Of a stretch of DNA of 7,956 nucleotides, positions 1-5,759 are shown one piece after another. Source of the stretch: DASTQL01 sp035761805. GTDB lineage: Bacteria > Actinomycetota > Actinomycetes > Jiangellales > Jiangellaceae. Each line of letters begins with the position of its first letter. Within the stretch, counting starts at the first letter, position 1. The stretch covers positions 1 through 7,956 of the forward strand of contig DASTQL010000001.1 of NCBI GenBank assembly GCA_035761805.1. Reading direction: 5' to 3'. The notes under the pieces are model-generated. The model saw only the letters and a program-made list of their open reading frames with translations. It was not told the DNA's origin and ran no database searches. The translations under genes and the position numbers were made by a program.

Positions 1-407
1 AGGCCGGCGGGCGCACCGTGTCGCTGGGCTCGATGCTCGGCCCGGAGTTCGCCGCGTACCCGACGGACATGTTCAGCGCCGACCGCTTCCACCCGTCGGC
101 GGCCGGCTACACGGCCGCGGCCGCCGCGATGCTCCCGTCCATGGCCAGCGCGCTCGGGCTGTGGGCGCCCGAGGAGGAGCAGCCCGAGGCCTCGCGTGGC
201 GACAGCGTGCTGCCGGTGGCGATCGCGGCCGTCGAGGCGGCTGCCGAGGCCGGCACCGAGGTGGCCGCCGCCCGGGTCGGGGGTCGGGACCGTGGCCCGA
301 GGGGTCGGTGGGCCCAGCTCCGGCACCGCCGGCGACGCCCCCTGCCCGACGTCGTACGCGAGGCGGCGGCGGACGGAGGTAGCGTGGGGGCTGCTACCAG
401 CCGGTAA
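1..407 (+). CDS. SGNH/GDSL-family hydrolase, C-terminal part (5' end outside window)
   Basis: The reading frame is open from the window edge (codons starting at base 3) to a TAA at 405-407, giving about 134 residues of the C-terminus. The piece DRFHPSAAGY carries the Asp-x-x-His block that closes the catalytic triad of SGNH/GDSL esterases and lipases; the nucleophile Ser block lies upstream, outside the window. After the helix that follows this block (near ALGLW) comes an Ala/Glu- then Arg-rich tail of about 80 residues that looks non-catalytic. The thiolase gene begins 19 bp downstream on the same strand, so the two are probably co-transcribed. From memory, Mycobacterium tuberculosis has a GDSL-like protein (Rv1075c) next to fadA3 (Rv1074c) in the same order, which would match this pair. 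Substrate cannot be inferred. The family call is fairly secure; the start and any signal peptide are not visible. Confidence 0.85.
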   Translation, partial: AGGRTVSLGSMLGPEFAAYPTDMFSADRFHPSAAGYTAAAAAMLPSMASALGLWAPEEEQPEASRGDSVLPVAIAAVEAAAEAGTEVAAARVGGRDRGPRGRWAQLRHRRRRPLPDVVREAAADGGSVGAATSR

Positions 408-426
408 CCCGCGAGGAGCCACCGCC

Positions 427-1650
427 ATGCCCGAGGCCGTCATCGTCGCGACAGCCCGTACCCCGATCGGCCGCGCCTTCAAGGGATCGCTGGCCTCGGT
501 CCGGCCGGACGACCTGGCCGTCGGGGTGATCCGCGCGGCCCTGGACAAGGTGCCGCAGCTCGACCCGGCGACGCTGGACGACCTCTACCTGGGCTGTGCC
601 GAGCCCAGGGACGAGCACGGCGGCAACATGGCCCGGCGGGTCGCCGTCCAGCTCGGGCTCGACGGTGTGTCCGCCGCCACGGTCAACCGCTTCTGCGCCA
701 GCTCGGTGCAGACCGCGCGGATGGCCTTCCACGCCATCGTCGCCGGCGAGGGGGACGCCTTCGTCTCGGCGGGCGTCGAGTGCGTCTCCCGCTACCGTGG
801 CTGGGGTTCCGCCGGCGTGGACCCGGCCGACACCCACAACCCGGCCTTCGCCGACGCCGAGGCCCGCACGGTCGCCACGGCCGAGAGCAACGCCCCCTGG
901 CACGACCCGCGCGAGGACGGGCTGCTCCCCGACGTCTACATCTCGATGGGCCAGACGGCCGAGAACGTCGCCACCCTGCGCGGCATCACCCGGCGGGAGC
1001 AGGACGAGTTCGGCGTGCTCTCGCAGAACCGCACCGAACAGGCGATCAAGGACGGCTTCTACGCCCGGGAGATCGCCCCCGTGACGCTGGAGGACGGCCG
1101 GGTCGTCGACACCGACGACGGTCCCCGGCCGGGCACCACGTACGAGAAGGTGGCCGCGCTCGACCCGGTCTTCCGGCCCGACGGCACGGTCACGGCCGGC
1201 AACTGCTGCCCGTTGAACGACGGTGCCGCCGCAGTGATCATCATGAGCGACACCCGGGCCAGCGAGCTGGGCCTGACACCGCTGGCCCGGATCGTGTCGA
1301 CCGGCGCCTCCGGGCTCAGCCCGGAGATCATGGGCCTGGGTCCGGTCGAGGCCTCGCAGCGGGCCCTGGCCCGGGCCGGCATGAGCATGGGCGACGTCGA
1401 CCTGGTCGAGATCAACGAGGCCTTCGCGGCCCAGGTGATCCCCTCCGCCCGCGACCTGGGGATCGGTCCGGAGAAGCTGAACATCCACGGCGGCGCGATC
1501 GCCCTCGGCCACCCCTTCGGGAGCACCGGCGCCCGGATCATGACCACCCTGCTCAACGGCCTCCAGCACGACGACCTCAGCATCGGCCTCGAGACGATGT
1601 GCGTGGGCGGTGGTCAGGGGATGGCGATCATCCTGGAGCGGATGAGCTGA
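427..1650 (+). CDS. fadA: Acetyl-CoA acetyltransferase / acyl-CoA thiolase, FadA3-like
   Basis: Encodes 407 residues, the usual length for a thiolase II family enzyme. These enzymes cleave 3-ketoacyl-CoA with CoA to give acetyl-CoA (beta-oxidation) or run the reverse condensation of two acetyl-CoA, in the cytoplasm. The catalytic set is complete: nucleophile Cys90 in NRFCASSVQ, Asn330 in INEAFAAQ, His362 in GGAIALGHPFGSTGAR, and the acid/base Cys392 in CVGGGQG. The ATG at 427 is preceded by GAGGAG (413-418) at good spacing, and the protein starts directly with the family's N-terminal strand (MPEAVIVATARTPIGRA), so the much longer open frame upstream is not used. The start closely resembles mycobacterial FadA3 as I recall it, hence the subfamily suggestion; chain-length preference is not decided by sequence. 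It follows the GDSL hydrolase gene by 19 bp and faces a convergent small gene 14 bp beyond its stop. Confidence 0.95.
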   Translation: MPEAVIVATARTPIGRAFKGSLASVRPDDLAVGVIRAALDKVPQLDPATLDDLYLGCAEPRDEHGGNMARRVAVQLGLDGVSAATVNRFCASSVQTARMAFHAIVAGEGDAFVSAGVECVSRYRGWGSAGVDPADTHNPAFADAEARTVATAESNAPWHDPREDGLLPDVYISMGQTAENVATLRGITRREQDEFGVLSQNRTEQAIKDGFYAREIAPVTLEDGRVVDTDDGPRPGTTYEKVAALDPVFRPDGTVTAGNCCPLNDGAAAVIIMSDTRASELGLTPLARIVSTGASGLSPEIMGLGPVEASQRALARAGMSMGDVDLVEINEAFAAQVIPSARDLGIGPEKLNIHGGAIALGHPFGSTGARIMTTLLNGLQHDDLSIGLETMCVGGGQGMAIILERMS

Positions 1651-1664
1651 GCCTGCACCTGACG

Positions 1665-2078
1665 CTACGGGAGGGCGAGCCGGAGATGGCGCAACATCTC
1701 CACGGCCAGGTCCAGTCGGTCGGCGTCCAGTCGCCCGGCCCGGGCCAAGGCGACGAGATCGTTCCCCGTCACGGCCACCTGGTCGCCCACGGCATGGTCG
1801 CCGAGGCGCGGGACGGGTAGACGCGTTCGCCTCTCCGCGTCGGCGGCCAGGTCCGCGAGCCGCTGGGCCAGCGCGTGGGCGGCGTCCGCGACACTCGGGT
1901 ACGAAGCCTCCAGTTCGACACCCGTCACGTTTCCCGGGGCTGTTGGCAGGGACGGATCCGGGGTGGGCCGAAGAGCCAGGTCGAGCGGACGTGCCAGCCG
2001 GGCGTGACCCAGTCTCCGCAGCTGTTCCGAGACCCGCGTGACCTCGGCGGACAGCACTCCGAGGCCGTCGGTCACCAC
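1665..2078 (-). CDS. Small uncharacterised actinobacterial protein (137 aa)
   Basis: I do not recognise a family. The frame from GTG 2078 (a second GTG follows at 2075) to TAG 1665 encodes an Ala/Leu/Arg-rich, probably mostly helical soluble protein with no signal peptide or membrane segment. It has an N-terminal helix (SAEVTRVSEQLRRLGHARLARPL), a Pro-rich linker around residues 37-48, and two further helical segments (ADAAHALAQRLADLAADAERR near the middle, and a C-terminal one ending MLRHLRLALP). The frame stays open further upstream, but that part is Ser/Gly/Pro-rich, lacks protein-like character and overlaps the divergent DUF4287 gene, so I place the start at the paired GTG codons. No Shine-Dalgarno precedes them, whereas a TANNNT element lies 7 nt upstream, suggesting a leaderless transcript. 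It converges on the thiolase gene with 14 bp between stops. Coding status is likely, function unknown. Confidence 0.6.
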   Translation of the reverse strand: MVTDGLGVLSAEVTRVSEQLRRLGHARLARPLDLALRPTPDPSLPTAPGNVTGVELEASYPSVADAAHALAQRLADLAADAERRTRLPVPRLGDHAVGDQVAVTGNDLVALARAGRLDADRLDLAVEMLRHLRLALP

Positions 2079-2085
2079 GCAGGGA

Positions 2086-2119
2086 ACGCTACCGATGCAC
2101 CCGCCGCCACCGCCGTCAA
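2086..2119 (-). promoter_or_regulatory. Putative promoter giving a leaderless GTG-start transcript
   Basis: On the minus strand TAGCGT (2086-2091) matches the actinobacterial -10 pattern TANNNT and ends 7 nt before GTG at 2078, so transcription would begin at or next to the start codon. A TTGACG (2114-2119) is a good -35 match, but the 22-bp spacer is too long for a standard promoter, so only the -10 is used as evidence. The absence of a Shine-Dalgarno at this gene fits leaderless translation, which is common in actinobacteria. Confidence 0.35.
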
Positions 2120-2196
2120 GGGGCCGAAGGGCTTGCTGCGGCCCGCCCGGTGAGGCAGGCTCGACCCACGACCATCCCCCACCGCTGGAGGCAGCC

Positions 2197-2427
2197 ATGA
2201 GCCTGAACCACTCCGAGGAGACGCATCGCAACCTGGTCGCTCGCGTCCCGCAGGCGACCGGACGCGAGCTTCCCGAGTGGTTCAGGGCCCTGGAGGACGG
2301 GCCGGCCTTCTCCCGATTCGACGACAGGGTGCGGTGGCTACGCGACGAGCACGGCCTCGCCCACGGCCACGCCACGGCCATCGTGCACGAGCACGACCTG
2401 CACCGAGCGCACCGCTCGTTCCAGTAG
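2197..2427 (+). CDS. DUF4287 domain-containing small protein (76 aa)
   Basis: A short soluble protein of 76 residues beginning MSLNHSEETHRN and containing a Leu-rich helix (DDRVRWLRDEHGL, about 41-54) followed by the GLAHGHATAIVHEH segment (about 53-66). The pattern of an N-terminal helix pair, then WL..E.GL.HGHA.AIV, is the hallmark of the DUF4287 family as I know it; its biochemical role is not established. The start is well set by GGAGG (2187-2191), 5 nt upstream of the ATG. The family often occurs as a stand-alone small protein or as a domain next to DUF5655-type domains; here it stands alone. It is transcribed divergently from the 137-aa gene (118 bp between starts) and ends 11 bp before a strong hairpin, so it is probably monocistronic. 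The His-rich stretch (H56, H58, H64, H66) could bind metal, but that is speculation. Confidence 0.85.
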   Translation: MSLNHSEETHRNLVARVPQATGRELPEWFRALEDGPAFSRFDDRVRWLRDEHGLAHGHATAIVHEHDLHRAHRSFQ

Positions 2428-2438
2428 CCGCACGTCGA

Positions 2439-2474
2439 AGGGCCCCGCCCCCGCGCACGCGGGAACGGGGCCCT
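2439..2474. terminator. Bidirectional hairpin terminator
   Basis: AGGGCCCCG (2439-2447) pairs perfectly with CGGGGCCCT (2466-2474). An inner stem (CCCG with CGGG, 2450-2453 and 2460-2463) leaves a small loop. The hairpin lies between the stop of the DUF4287 gene (2427) and the convergent stop of the Bax inhibitor-1-like gene (2518), so it can serve both. On the plus strand a TCTTT run follows about 5 nt later, a modest U tract as is usual in high-GC actinobacteria. Confidence 0.8.
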
Positions 2475-2517
2475 CGGTGTCTTTCCCCGGGCACGGCGAC
2501 CGCCGACCCGGGAGCGG

Positions 2518-3306
2518 TCACTCGCCGCGCAGGATGGCCAGCAGGCGCAGCAGCTCGATGTAGAGCCAGATCAGCGTGACGGTGAGGCCGAACGCTGCGG
2601 TCCAGGCGTACTTCTCCTCGAGCCCCATCCGGACGCCGTTCTCGATGAAGTCGAAGTCCAGGACGAGCGACAGGGCGGCGAGGCCCACGGCGAACAGGCC
2701 CACGAGGATGCCGAACGTGCCCGTGCGGAAGCCCCAGCCGTCGCCCACCCCGAACAACGCCGCCCCGAAGCTCACGAGGGCGAAGACGAGATAGCCCCCG
2801 AGGGCGATGAGGACGCCCCGGCGGAACTTGGGCGTGACCCGGATCCACCGCTGGGTGTAGGCCAGCAGGGCCACCGCGAAGACGCACAGCGTCGCGATGA
2901 CGGCGGTCTGTACGACGCCCGGCCACCGCTCGTTGAACCACAGGCTGATCCCGCCCAGGAAGACACCCTGCACCGCGCCGTAGGTGAGGATCAGCGCCGG
3001 GCTCGGCTCCTTCTTGAACGCGTTGACCAGTCCCAGCACCAGACCGACGATCGCGGCGGGCCAGGCCAGGCCCGGCGCGACGAACCACCCGACCGCCGCA
3101 CCGAGAAGCACCAATGCGAAGACCATGGCCGTACGCACGAGGACCGAGTCGTAGGTCATGGTCCCGGCCCGCTGGACCGGCGGCGTCGCCGATGGCTGGT
3201 TGTAGAGGTCCTGGAGCTCTGCCGCGGTCATGCCGGCGGGAGCCGAGGCCACGCCGCGCCCGCTGAACGCGTCGCTGCGGCTGAACACGGGGTTGTTGCT
3301 CTGCAT
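2518..3306 (-). CDS. Bax inhibitor-1/YccA family membrane protein
   Basis: Encodes 262 residues. A polar N-terminal segment of about 55 residues (MQSNNPVFSRSDAFSGRG..., with a short helix TAAELQDLYNQP) precedes about seven hydrophobic segments near 58-77, 80-96, 104-122, 131-149, 164-184, 196-215 and 236-257. The last segment ends WLYIELLRLLAIL, the typical C-terminus of the bacterial BI-1/YccA branch, and DFDFIENG (217-224) supplies the acidic residues seen near the sixth helix in this family. Related bacterial proteins (BsYetJ) are pH-sensitive calcium leak channels; whether this one conducts Ca2+ is inference. I chose ATG 3306 because GGAGGGA (3311-3317) sits 4 nt upstream; the in-frame start 21 bp further upstream would place the Shine-Dalgarno inside the gene. 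Divergent from corA across a 287-bp regulatory region and convergent with the DUF4287 gene. Confidence 0.93.
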   Translation of the reverse strand: MQSNNPVFSRSDAFSGRGVASAPAGMTAAELQDLYNQPSATPPVQRAGTMTYDSVLVRTAMVFALVLLGAAVGWFVAPGLAWPAAIVGLVLGLVNAFKKEPSPALILTYGAVQGVFLGGISLWFNERWPGVVQTAVIATLCVFAVALLAYTQRWIRVTPKFRRGVLIALGGYLVFALVSFGAALFGVGDGWGFRTGTFGILVGLFAVGLAALSLVLDFDFIENGVRMGLEEKYAWTAAFGLTVTLIWLYIELLRLLAILRGE

Positions 3307-3348
3307 CTCTTCCCTCCACGGCCGCACGGTGCGGCTCGGCTCGTCACA

Positions 3349-3377
3349 TATCTAACCGCAAACGCTGACGCAGCGTT
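3349..3377 (-). promoter_or_regulatory. Putative promoter of the Bax inhibitor-1-like gene
   Basis: On the minus strand TAGATA (3349-3354) is a good -10 element 42 nt upstream of ATG 3306, which would leave a leader of about 35 nt containing the GGAGGGA ribosome site. At a 17-bp spacer the -35 position is AACGCT (3372-3377), a poor match to TTGACA, and this hexamer lies within the right arm of a perfect palindrome. A weak -35 covered by a palindrome suggests regulated rather than constitutive transcription. Confidence 0.4.
3361..3377. promoter_or_regulatory. Palindromic operator-like site
   Basis: AACGCTG (3361-3367), spacer ACG, CAGCGTT (3371-3377): a perfect 7-bp inverted repeat, 17 bp in all. 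It covers the -35 and spacer of the putative Bax inhibitor-1 promoter, a normal place for a dimeric repressor of the TetR, GntR or MarR type. No regulator gene is in the window, so the binding protein is unknown. Because it is DNA upstream of the inferred transcription start, an RNA hairpin role for the minus transcript is unlikely. Confidence 0.45.
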
Positions 3378-3442
3378 CCCGTCGCTGTGGGCCGGCCAGT
3401 CGCCACCTGCCCGTCTCGGCGGCAATCGCAGGCGGAGCACCC

Positions 3443-3448
3443 TATTCT
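3443..3448 (+). promoter_or_regulatory. Putative -10 element for the corA leader transcript
   Basis: TATTCT is the best -10 match in the plus-strand region upstream of corA. Transcription from about 3455 would give a leader of about 140 nt containing the uORF and hairpin. The -35 position is weak (GCGGCA at 18-bp spacing), so the call rests on the -10 alone. The element lies inside an imperfect repeat, CACCCT ... AGGGTG (3439-3462). Confidence 0.3.
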
Positions 3449-3489
3449 GGCTGATCAGGGTGCCGGCCGGCGCCAGGGTACGCGACCGC

Positions 3490-3524
3490 GGGAGGTGACG
3501 CCGCCGATGAGCAGCGAGCCTCCC
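3490..3524 (+). promoter_or_regulatory. Strong Shine-Dalgarno with complementary anti-SD segment (corA leader)
   Basis: GGAGGTGA (3491-3498) matches eight consecutive positions of the sequence complementary to the 16S rRNA 3' end and is one of the best ribosome sites in the window. It is not in front of corA itself but in front of an 11-codon uORF, ending 8 nt before its ATG. GGGAGG (3490-3495) is exactly complementary to CCTCCC (3519-3524), which lies inside the uORF (codons 5-6, Pro-Pro). The ribosome site can therefore fold against the coding part it starts. The same CCTCC could instead pair with a second GGAGG at 3553-3557. Confidence 0.45.
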
Positions 3525-3542
3525 AGTCCTCGTCCCCGGTAG
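3507..3542 (+). CDS. Proline-rich leader peptide uORF upstream of corA (11 aa)
   Basis: ATG AGC AGC GAG CCT CCC AGT CCT CGT CCC CGG TAG encodes MSSEPPSPRPR, with prolines at positions 5, 6, 8 and 10. It is preceded by the strong ribosome site GGAGGTGA and ends 51 nt before the corA ATG. In Salmonella, short Pro-rich leader ORFs (mgtL before mgtA, mgtP before mgtC) slow ribosomes at low Mg2+ and so change transcription elongation, and corA has its own leader ORF (corL) linked to Rho. This uORF has the same size, composition and position relative to a Mg2+ transporter gene. That parallel is inference; in a GC-rich genome an 11-codon Pro-rich frame can arise by chance, so the strong ribosome site is the main support. 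It is too short for domain analysis. Confidence 0.45.
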   Translation: MSSEPPSPRPR

Positions 3543-3562
3543 GGCCACCGCCGGAGGTGGCC
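3543..3562 (+). promoter_or_regulatory. Leader hairpin between the uORF and corA
   Basis: GGCCACC (3543-3549) pairs perfectly with GGTGGCC (3556-3562) around a 6-nt loop GCCGGA, beginning immediately after the uORF stop codon. Its right half contains GGAGG (3553-3557), which is also complementary to CCTCC in the uORF (3519-3523) and to CCTCC just downstream (3561-3565). The folds are mutually exclusive, the usual architecture of an attenuator whose choice depends on where a ribosome stands. There is no U tract, so a simple intrinsic terminator is unlikely; Rho or control of translation would be the mechanism. Confidence 0.45.
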
Positions 3563-3593
3563 TCCGCCCCACCCGTACGGTCTGGAGTCCACC

Positions 3594-4724
3594 ATGCCCG
3601 AGCGCCGCCTGCCTCCGATCCGGTTGCTCACCCGCCGGCCCCGGCGACCTCCGCACGCGCCGGTCGAGGCACCCCAGCAGCGGTCGGTGACGCCCGCGAC
3701 CGGCAACGCGTTGGTGGACAGCGCGATCTACGAGGAGGGCCACCGGGTCGTCTCCCCGCGCTCGCTGGGCGAGACCTTCCACAGCCTGCGCGAGCACCCG
3801 GGCGGCATGGCCTGGATCGGCCTCTACCGACCCGACGAGGACGAGCTGACCTCGCTCGCCGAGGAGTTCGGCCTCCACGAGCTCGCGGTCGAGGACGCGA
3901 TCCAGGCGCACCAGCGGCCCAAGCTCGAGCGCTACGGCGACACGCTCTTCGTGGTGCTCCGTGCCGCCAACTACCTGGACGAGCCGGAGGAGCTGGCCTT
4001 CGGCGAGCTTCACGTCTTCATGGGACCGGACTTCGTGATCACCGTCCGGCACAGCGAGGCGCCCGACCTGCGGCACGTGCGTCGACGCCTGCAGGACGAC
4101 CCCGACCTGCTCGCCCTGGGGCCGGAGGCCGTCCTCTACGCGATCCTCGACGCGGTCGTCGACGGGTACGCACCGGTCGTCGCCGGCCTGGACGAGGACA
4201 TCGACGAGATCGAGACCGAGGTCTTCCTCGGGGACCCGCAGGTCTCCCGGCGCATCTACGAACTGTCGCGCGAGGTCGTCGAGTTCCAGCGTGCCACGCG
4301 CCCGCTGCGTACGGTTCTCAACGCGCTGAGCGCCGGCTCCGCCAAGTATGGGGTGGACGTCGAGCTCCAGCGCTACCTGCGCGACGTGGCCGACCACCTC
4401 ACCGAGGTCAACGAGCGCATCGACGGCTTCCGGGCCGCGCTGCGCGACATCCTCACCGTCAACGCGACCCTGGTGGCCCAGCGGCAGAACGAGGAGATGA
4501 GGGTCCTCAGCGAGGCCAGCAACCAGCAGAACGAGGAGGTCAAGAAGATCTCGGCCTGGGCGGCCATCCTCTTCGCCCCCACCCTCATCGGCACGGTCTA
4601 CGGGATGAACTTCGACCTGATGCCCGAGCTGCACTGGGGGTTGGGCTACCCCTTCGCCCTGGGGCTGATGGTCATGACGAGCGTGACGTTGTACGTGGTG
4701 TTCCGGCGGCGCCGCTGGATCTGA
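3594..4724 (+). CDS. corA: CorA-type magnesium (divalent cation) transporter
   Basis: Encodes 376 residues. A basic, Pro/Arg-rich N-terminus (1-30) and a large acidic cytoplasmic domain (to about 315) are followed by a long helix (EVKKISAWAAILFAPTLIGTV). Then come the family signature Y-G-M-N at 336-339 and the short periplasmic loop with MPE (343-345). The second membrane helix (352-370) ends in RRRRW. This is the CorA layout: a homopentameric channel in the inner membrane, with Mg2+ entry selected by the GMN loop and gating by Mg2+ bound to the cytoplasmic domain. The start at ATG 3594 has a modest ribosome site (CTGGAG, 3582-3587); earlier in-frame starts would run into the leader hairpin. 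Expression is probably governed by the uORF and hairpin upstream. Its last 53 bp are overlapped by the 3' end of the opposing MpaB-family gene. Transport of Co2+ or Zn2+ instead cannot be excluded. Confidence 0.95.
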   Translation: MPERRLPPIRLLTRRPRRPPHAPVEAPQQRSVTPATGNALVDSAIYEEGHRVVSPRSLGETFHSLREHPGGMAWIGLYRPDEDELTSLAEEFGLHELAVEDAIQAHQRPKLERYGDTLFVVLRAANYLDEPEELAFGELHVFMGPDFVITVRHSEAPDLRHVRRRLQDDPDLLALGPEAVLYAILDAVVDGYAPVVAGLDEDIDEIETEVFLGDPQVSRRIYELSREVVEFQRATRPLRTVLNALSAGSAKYGVDVELQRYLRDVADHLTEVNERIDGFRAALRDILTVNATLVAQRQNEEMRVLSEASNQQNEEVKKISAWAAILFAPTLIGTVYGMNFDLMPELHWGLGYPFALGLMVMTSVTLYVVFRRRRWI

Positions 4725-5646
4725 CGCCGTCCGGGCCGGGGCGGCTCGCGGCGCGCTCGATCCGGCCGCGCGCGGCCTGCTCGCTGGGGGACCGGTCGCC
4801 GAGGGCGAGCCGCATGCCCGCCAGCAGGCCGGCGACGGCGATCCGGGCGGGTGCTCGTGGCACGGGCGGCAGGCCCAGCGCGGTGCGGTGCCGTGGCTCG
4901 AGGGTCGACACGGCTCCCGCGGCGAGCACCCCGTACGCAGGTAGGGCCGGCGCCGGCAGCGGGGGGCGGAGCACGAAGCGCGCGATCCGGCGCGCGGCCG
5001 GGCTGCCGGTCAGGACCCCGTCGTACGAGGAGAGCTGCTCCTCCAGCTCGGCCCGGCTGCGTGGCGGGTCGGCGAGGCCGAGCAGTTCCGCGGCGCGCGC
5101 CCACTCCCGTACGTAGGCGTCCGGGCCCCCGGGGATCACACCACCCCAGCTGACGTGGGCGGTCAGGAAGGAGTCGGTGAAGGCGACGTGCACCCAGCGG
5201 AGCAGATCCGGGTCGTCGGCGGTGTACGGGCGGGGGCTGGTCGGGTCGGTTGGCGGCGCCCAGGTCCCGCGGACCCGGTCGTGCATGGCGCGGACGCGGG
5301 CCGACTCCCGCTGGGCGGTCGCCGTGGCGCCGAAGGTGACCGAGGTGAGCCAGCGCGTCGTGCCGGCGAGTCGGCCGAGGGCGTCGCCGCGGTAACGCGA
5401 GTGCTGCTCGACGCCGGCGAGCGCCGCGGGGTGCAGCGCCTGGAGGAGAAGTGCCCGGATCCCGCCGACCAGCGTCGCGAGGTGACCGTGGACGACCCAG
5501 GGCGCCGACCCGGGGCCGAAGAAGCCGGCGTCGTCGCCGTCGGCCATCGCCCGGACCCACGCAGGCTGCCCGGCGGGGTCTCCGGCCACGATGCGGCGGA
5601 AGGTCCGGGCGACCCGGTCGGCACCGGGGTAGCTGGTCGACGACAT
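4672..5646 (-). CDS. Oxygenase MpaB family protein (DUF2236)
   Basis: Encodes 324 residues. The conserved DUF2236 core is clear: GPGSAPWVVHGHLATLVGGIRALLLQALHP (44-73), then GVEQHSRYRGDALGRL (78-93) with His72, His82 and Arg86, then the W-V-H segment (151-153) and the AHVSWGG region (163-169). The family includes fungal MpaB, which cleaves a prenyl chain in mycophenolic acid synthesis, and the haem-b latex-clearing protein Lcp; most actinobacterial members have no known substrate. ATG 5646 starts a normal family N-terminus. The frame is open further, to a GTG at 5787, but those 47 residues are low-complexity and overlap the acetyltransferase stop, so I leave them out; the ribosome site at 5646 is weak. 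The C-terminal about 25 residues (Gly/Ser/Thr/Arg-rich) look non-conserved and include a tail encoded opposite the corA 3' end. Third gene after the flavoenzyme and GNAT genes. Confidence 0.88.
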   Translation of the reverse strand: MSSTSYPGADRVARTFRRIVAGDPAGQPAWVRAMADGDDAGFFGPGSAPWVVHGHLATLVGGIRALLLQALHPAALAGVEQHSRYRGDALGRLAGTTRWLTSVTFGATATAQRESARVRAMHDRVRGTWAPPTDPTSPRPYTADDPDLLRWVHVAFTDSFLTAHVSWGGVIPGGPDAYVREWARAAELLGLADPPRSRAELEEQLSSYDGVLTGSPAARRIARFVLRPPLPAPALPAYGVLAAGAVSTLEPRHRTALGLPPVPRAPARIAVAGLLAGMRLALGDRSPSEQAARGRIERAASRPGPDGVRSSGAAGTPRTTSRSS

Positions 5647-5759
5647 CGACCCAGTCTCGGGTGTCAGGGCATCGTCGGCACGCGGAGGAGTCGAGGCGGT
5701 GGTGGTGTCGGTCCGGTTGAGCCGGCGACGTCGCGTGGTCCCGCTTCGATCGGACCGGG

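Noticed and set aside
394..1569. A 391-codon open frame on the minus strand across the thiolase gene
   Set aside because: It is the antisense shadow of a clear thiolase with full catalytic residues. Composition is Gly/Arg/His/Val-biased as expected for a complementary frame in GC-rich DNA, with no recognisable domain.
2282..3319. A 345-codon minus-strand frame overlapping both the DUF4287 gene and the Bax inhibitor-1 gene
   Set aside because: It is an Arg/Gly/Ala-rich shadow in another frame of the same strand as the Bax inhibitor gene; it lacks the hydrophobic segments and crosses the terminator.
3460..3593. M-box or other magnesium riboswitch before corA
   Set aside because: The leader is short and lacks the long multi-stem architecture of the M-box or ykoK element; the visible elements are a short ORF and simple hairpins.
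3228..4634. A 468-codon open frame on the minus strand across corA and its leader
   Set aside because: It is antisense to the CorA gene, runs through the whole intergenic regulatory region and has no domain or ribosome site.
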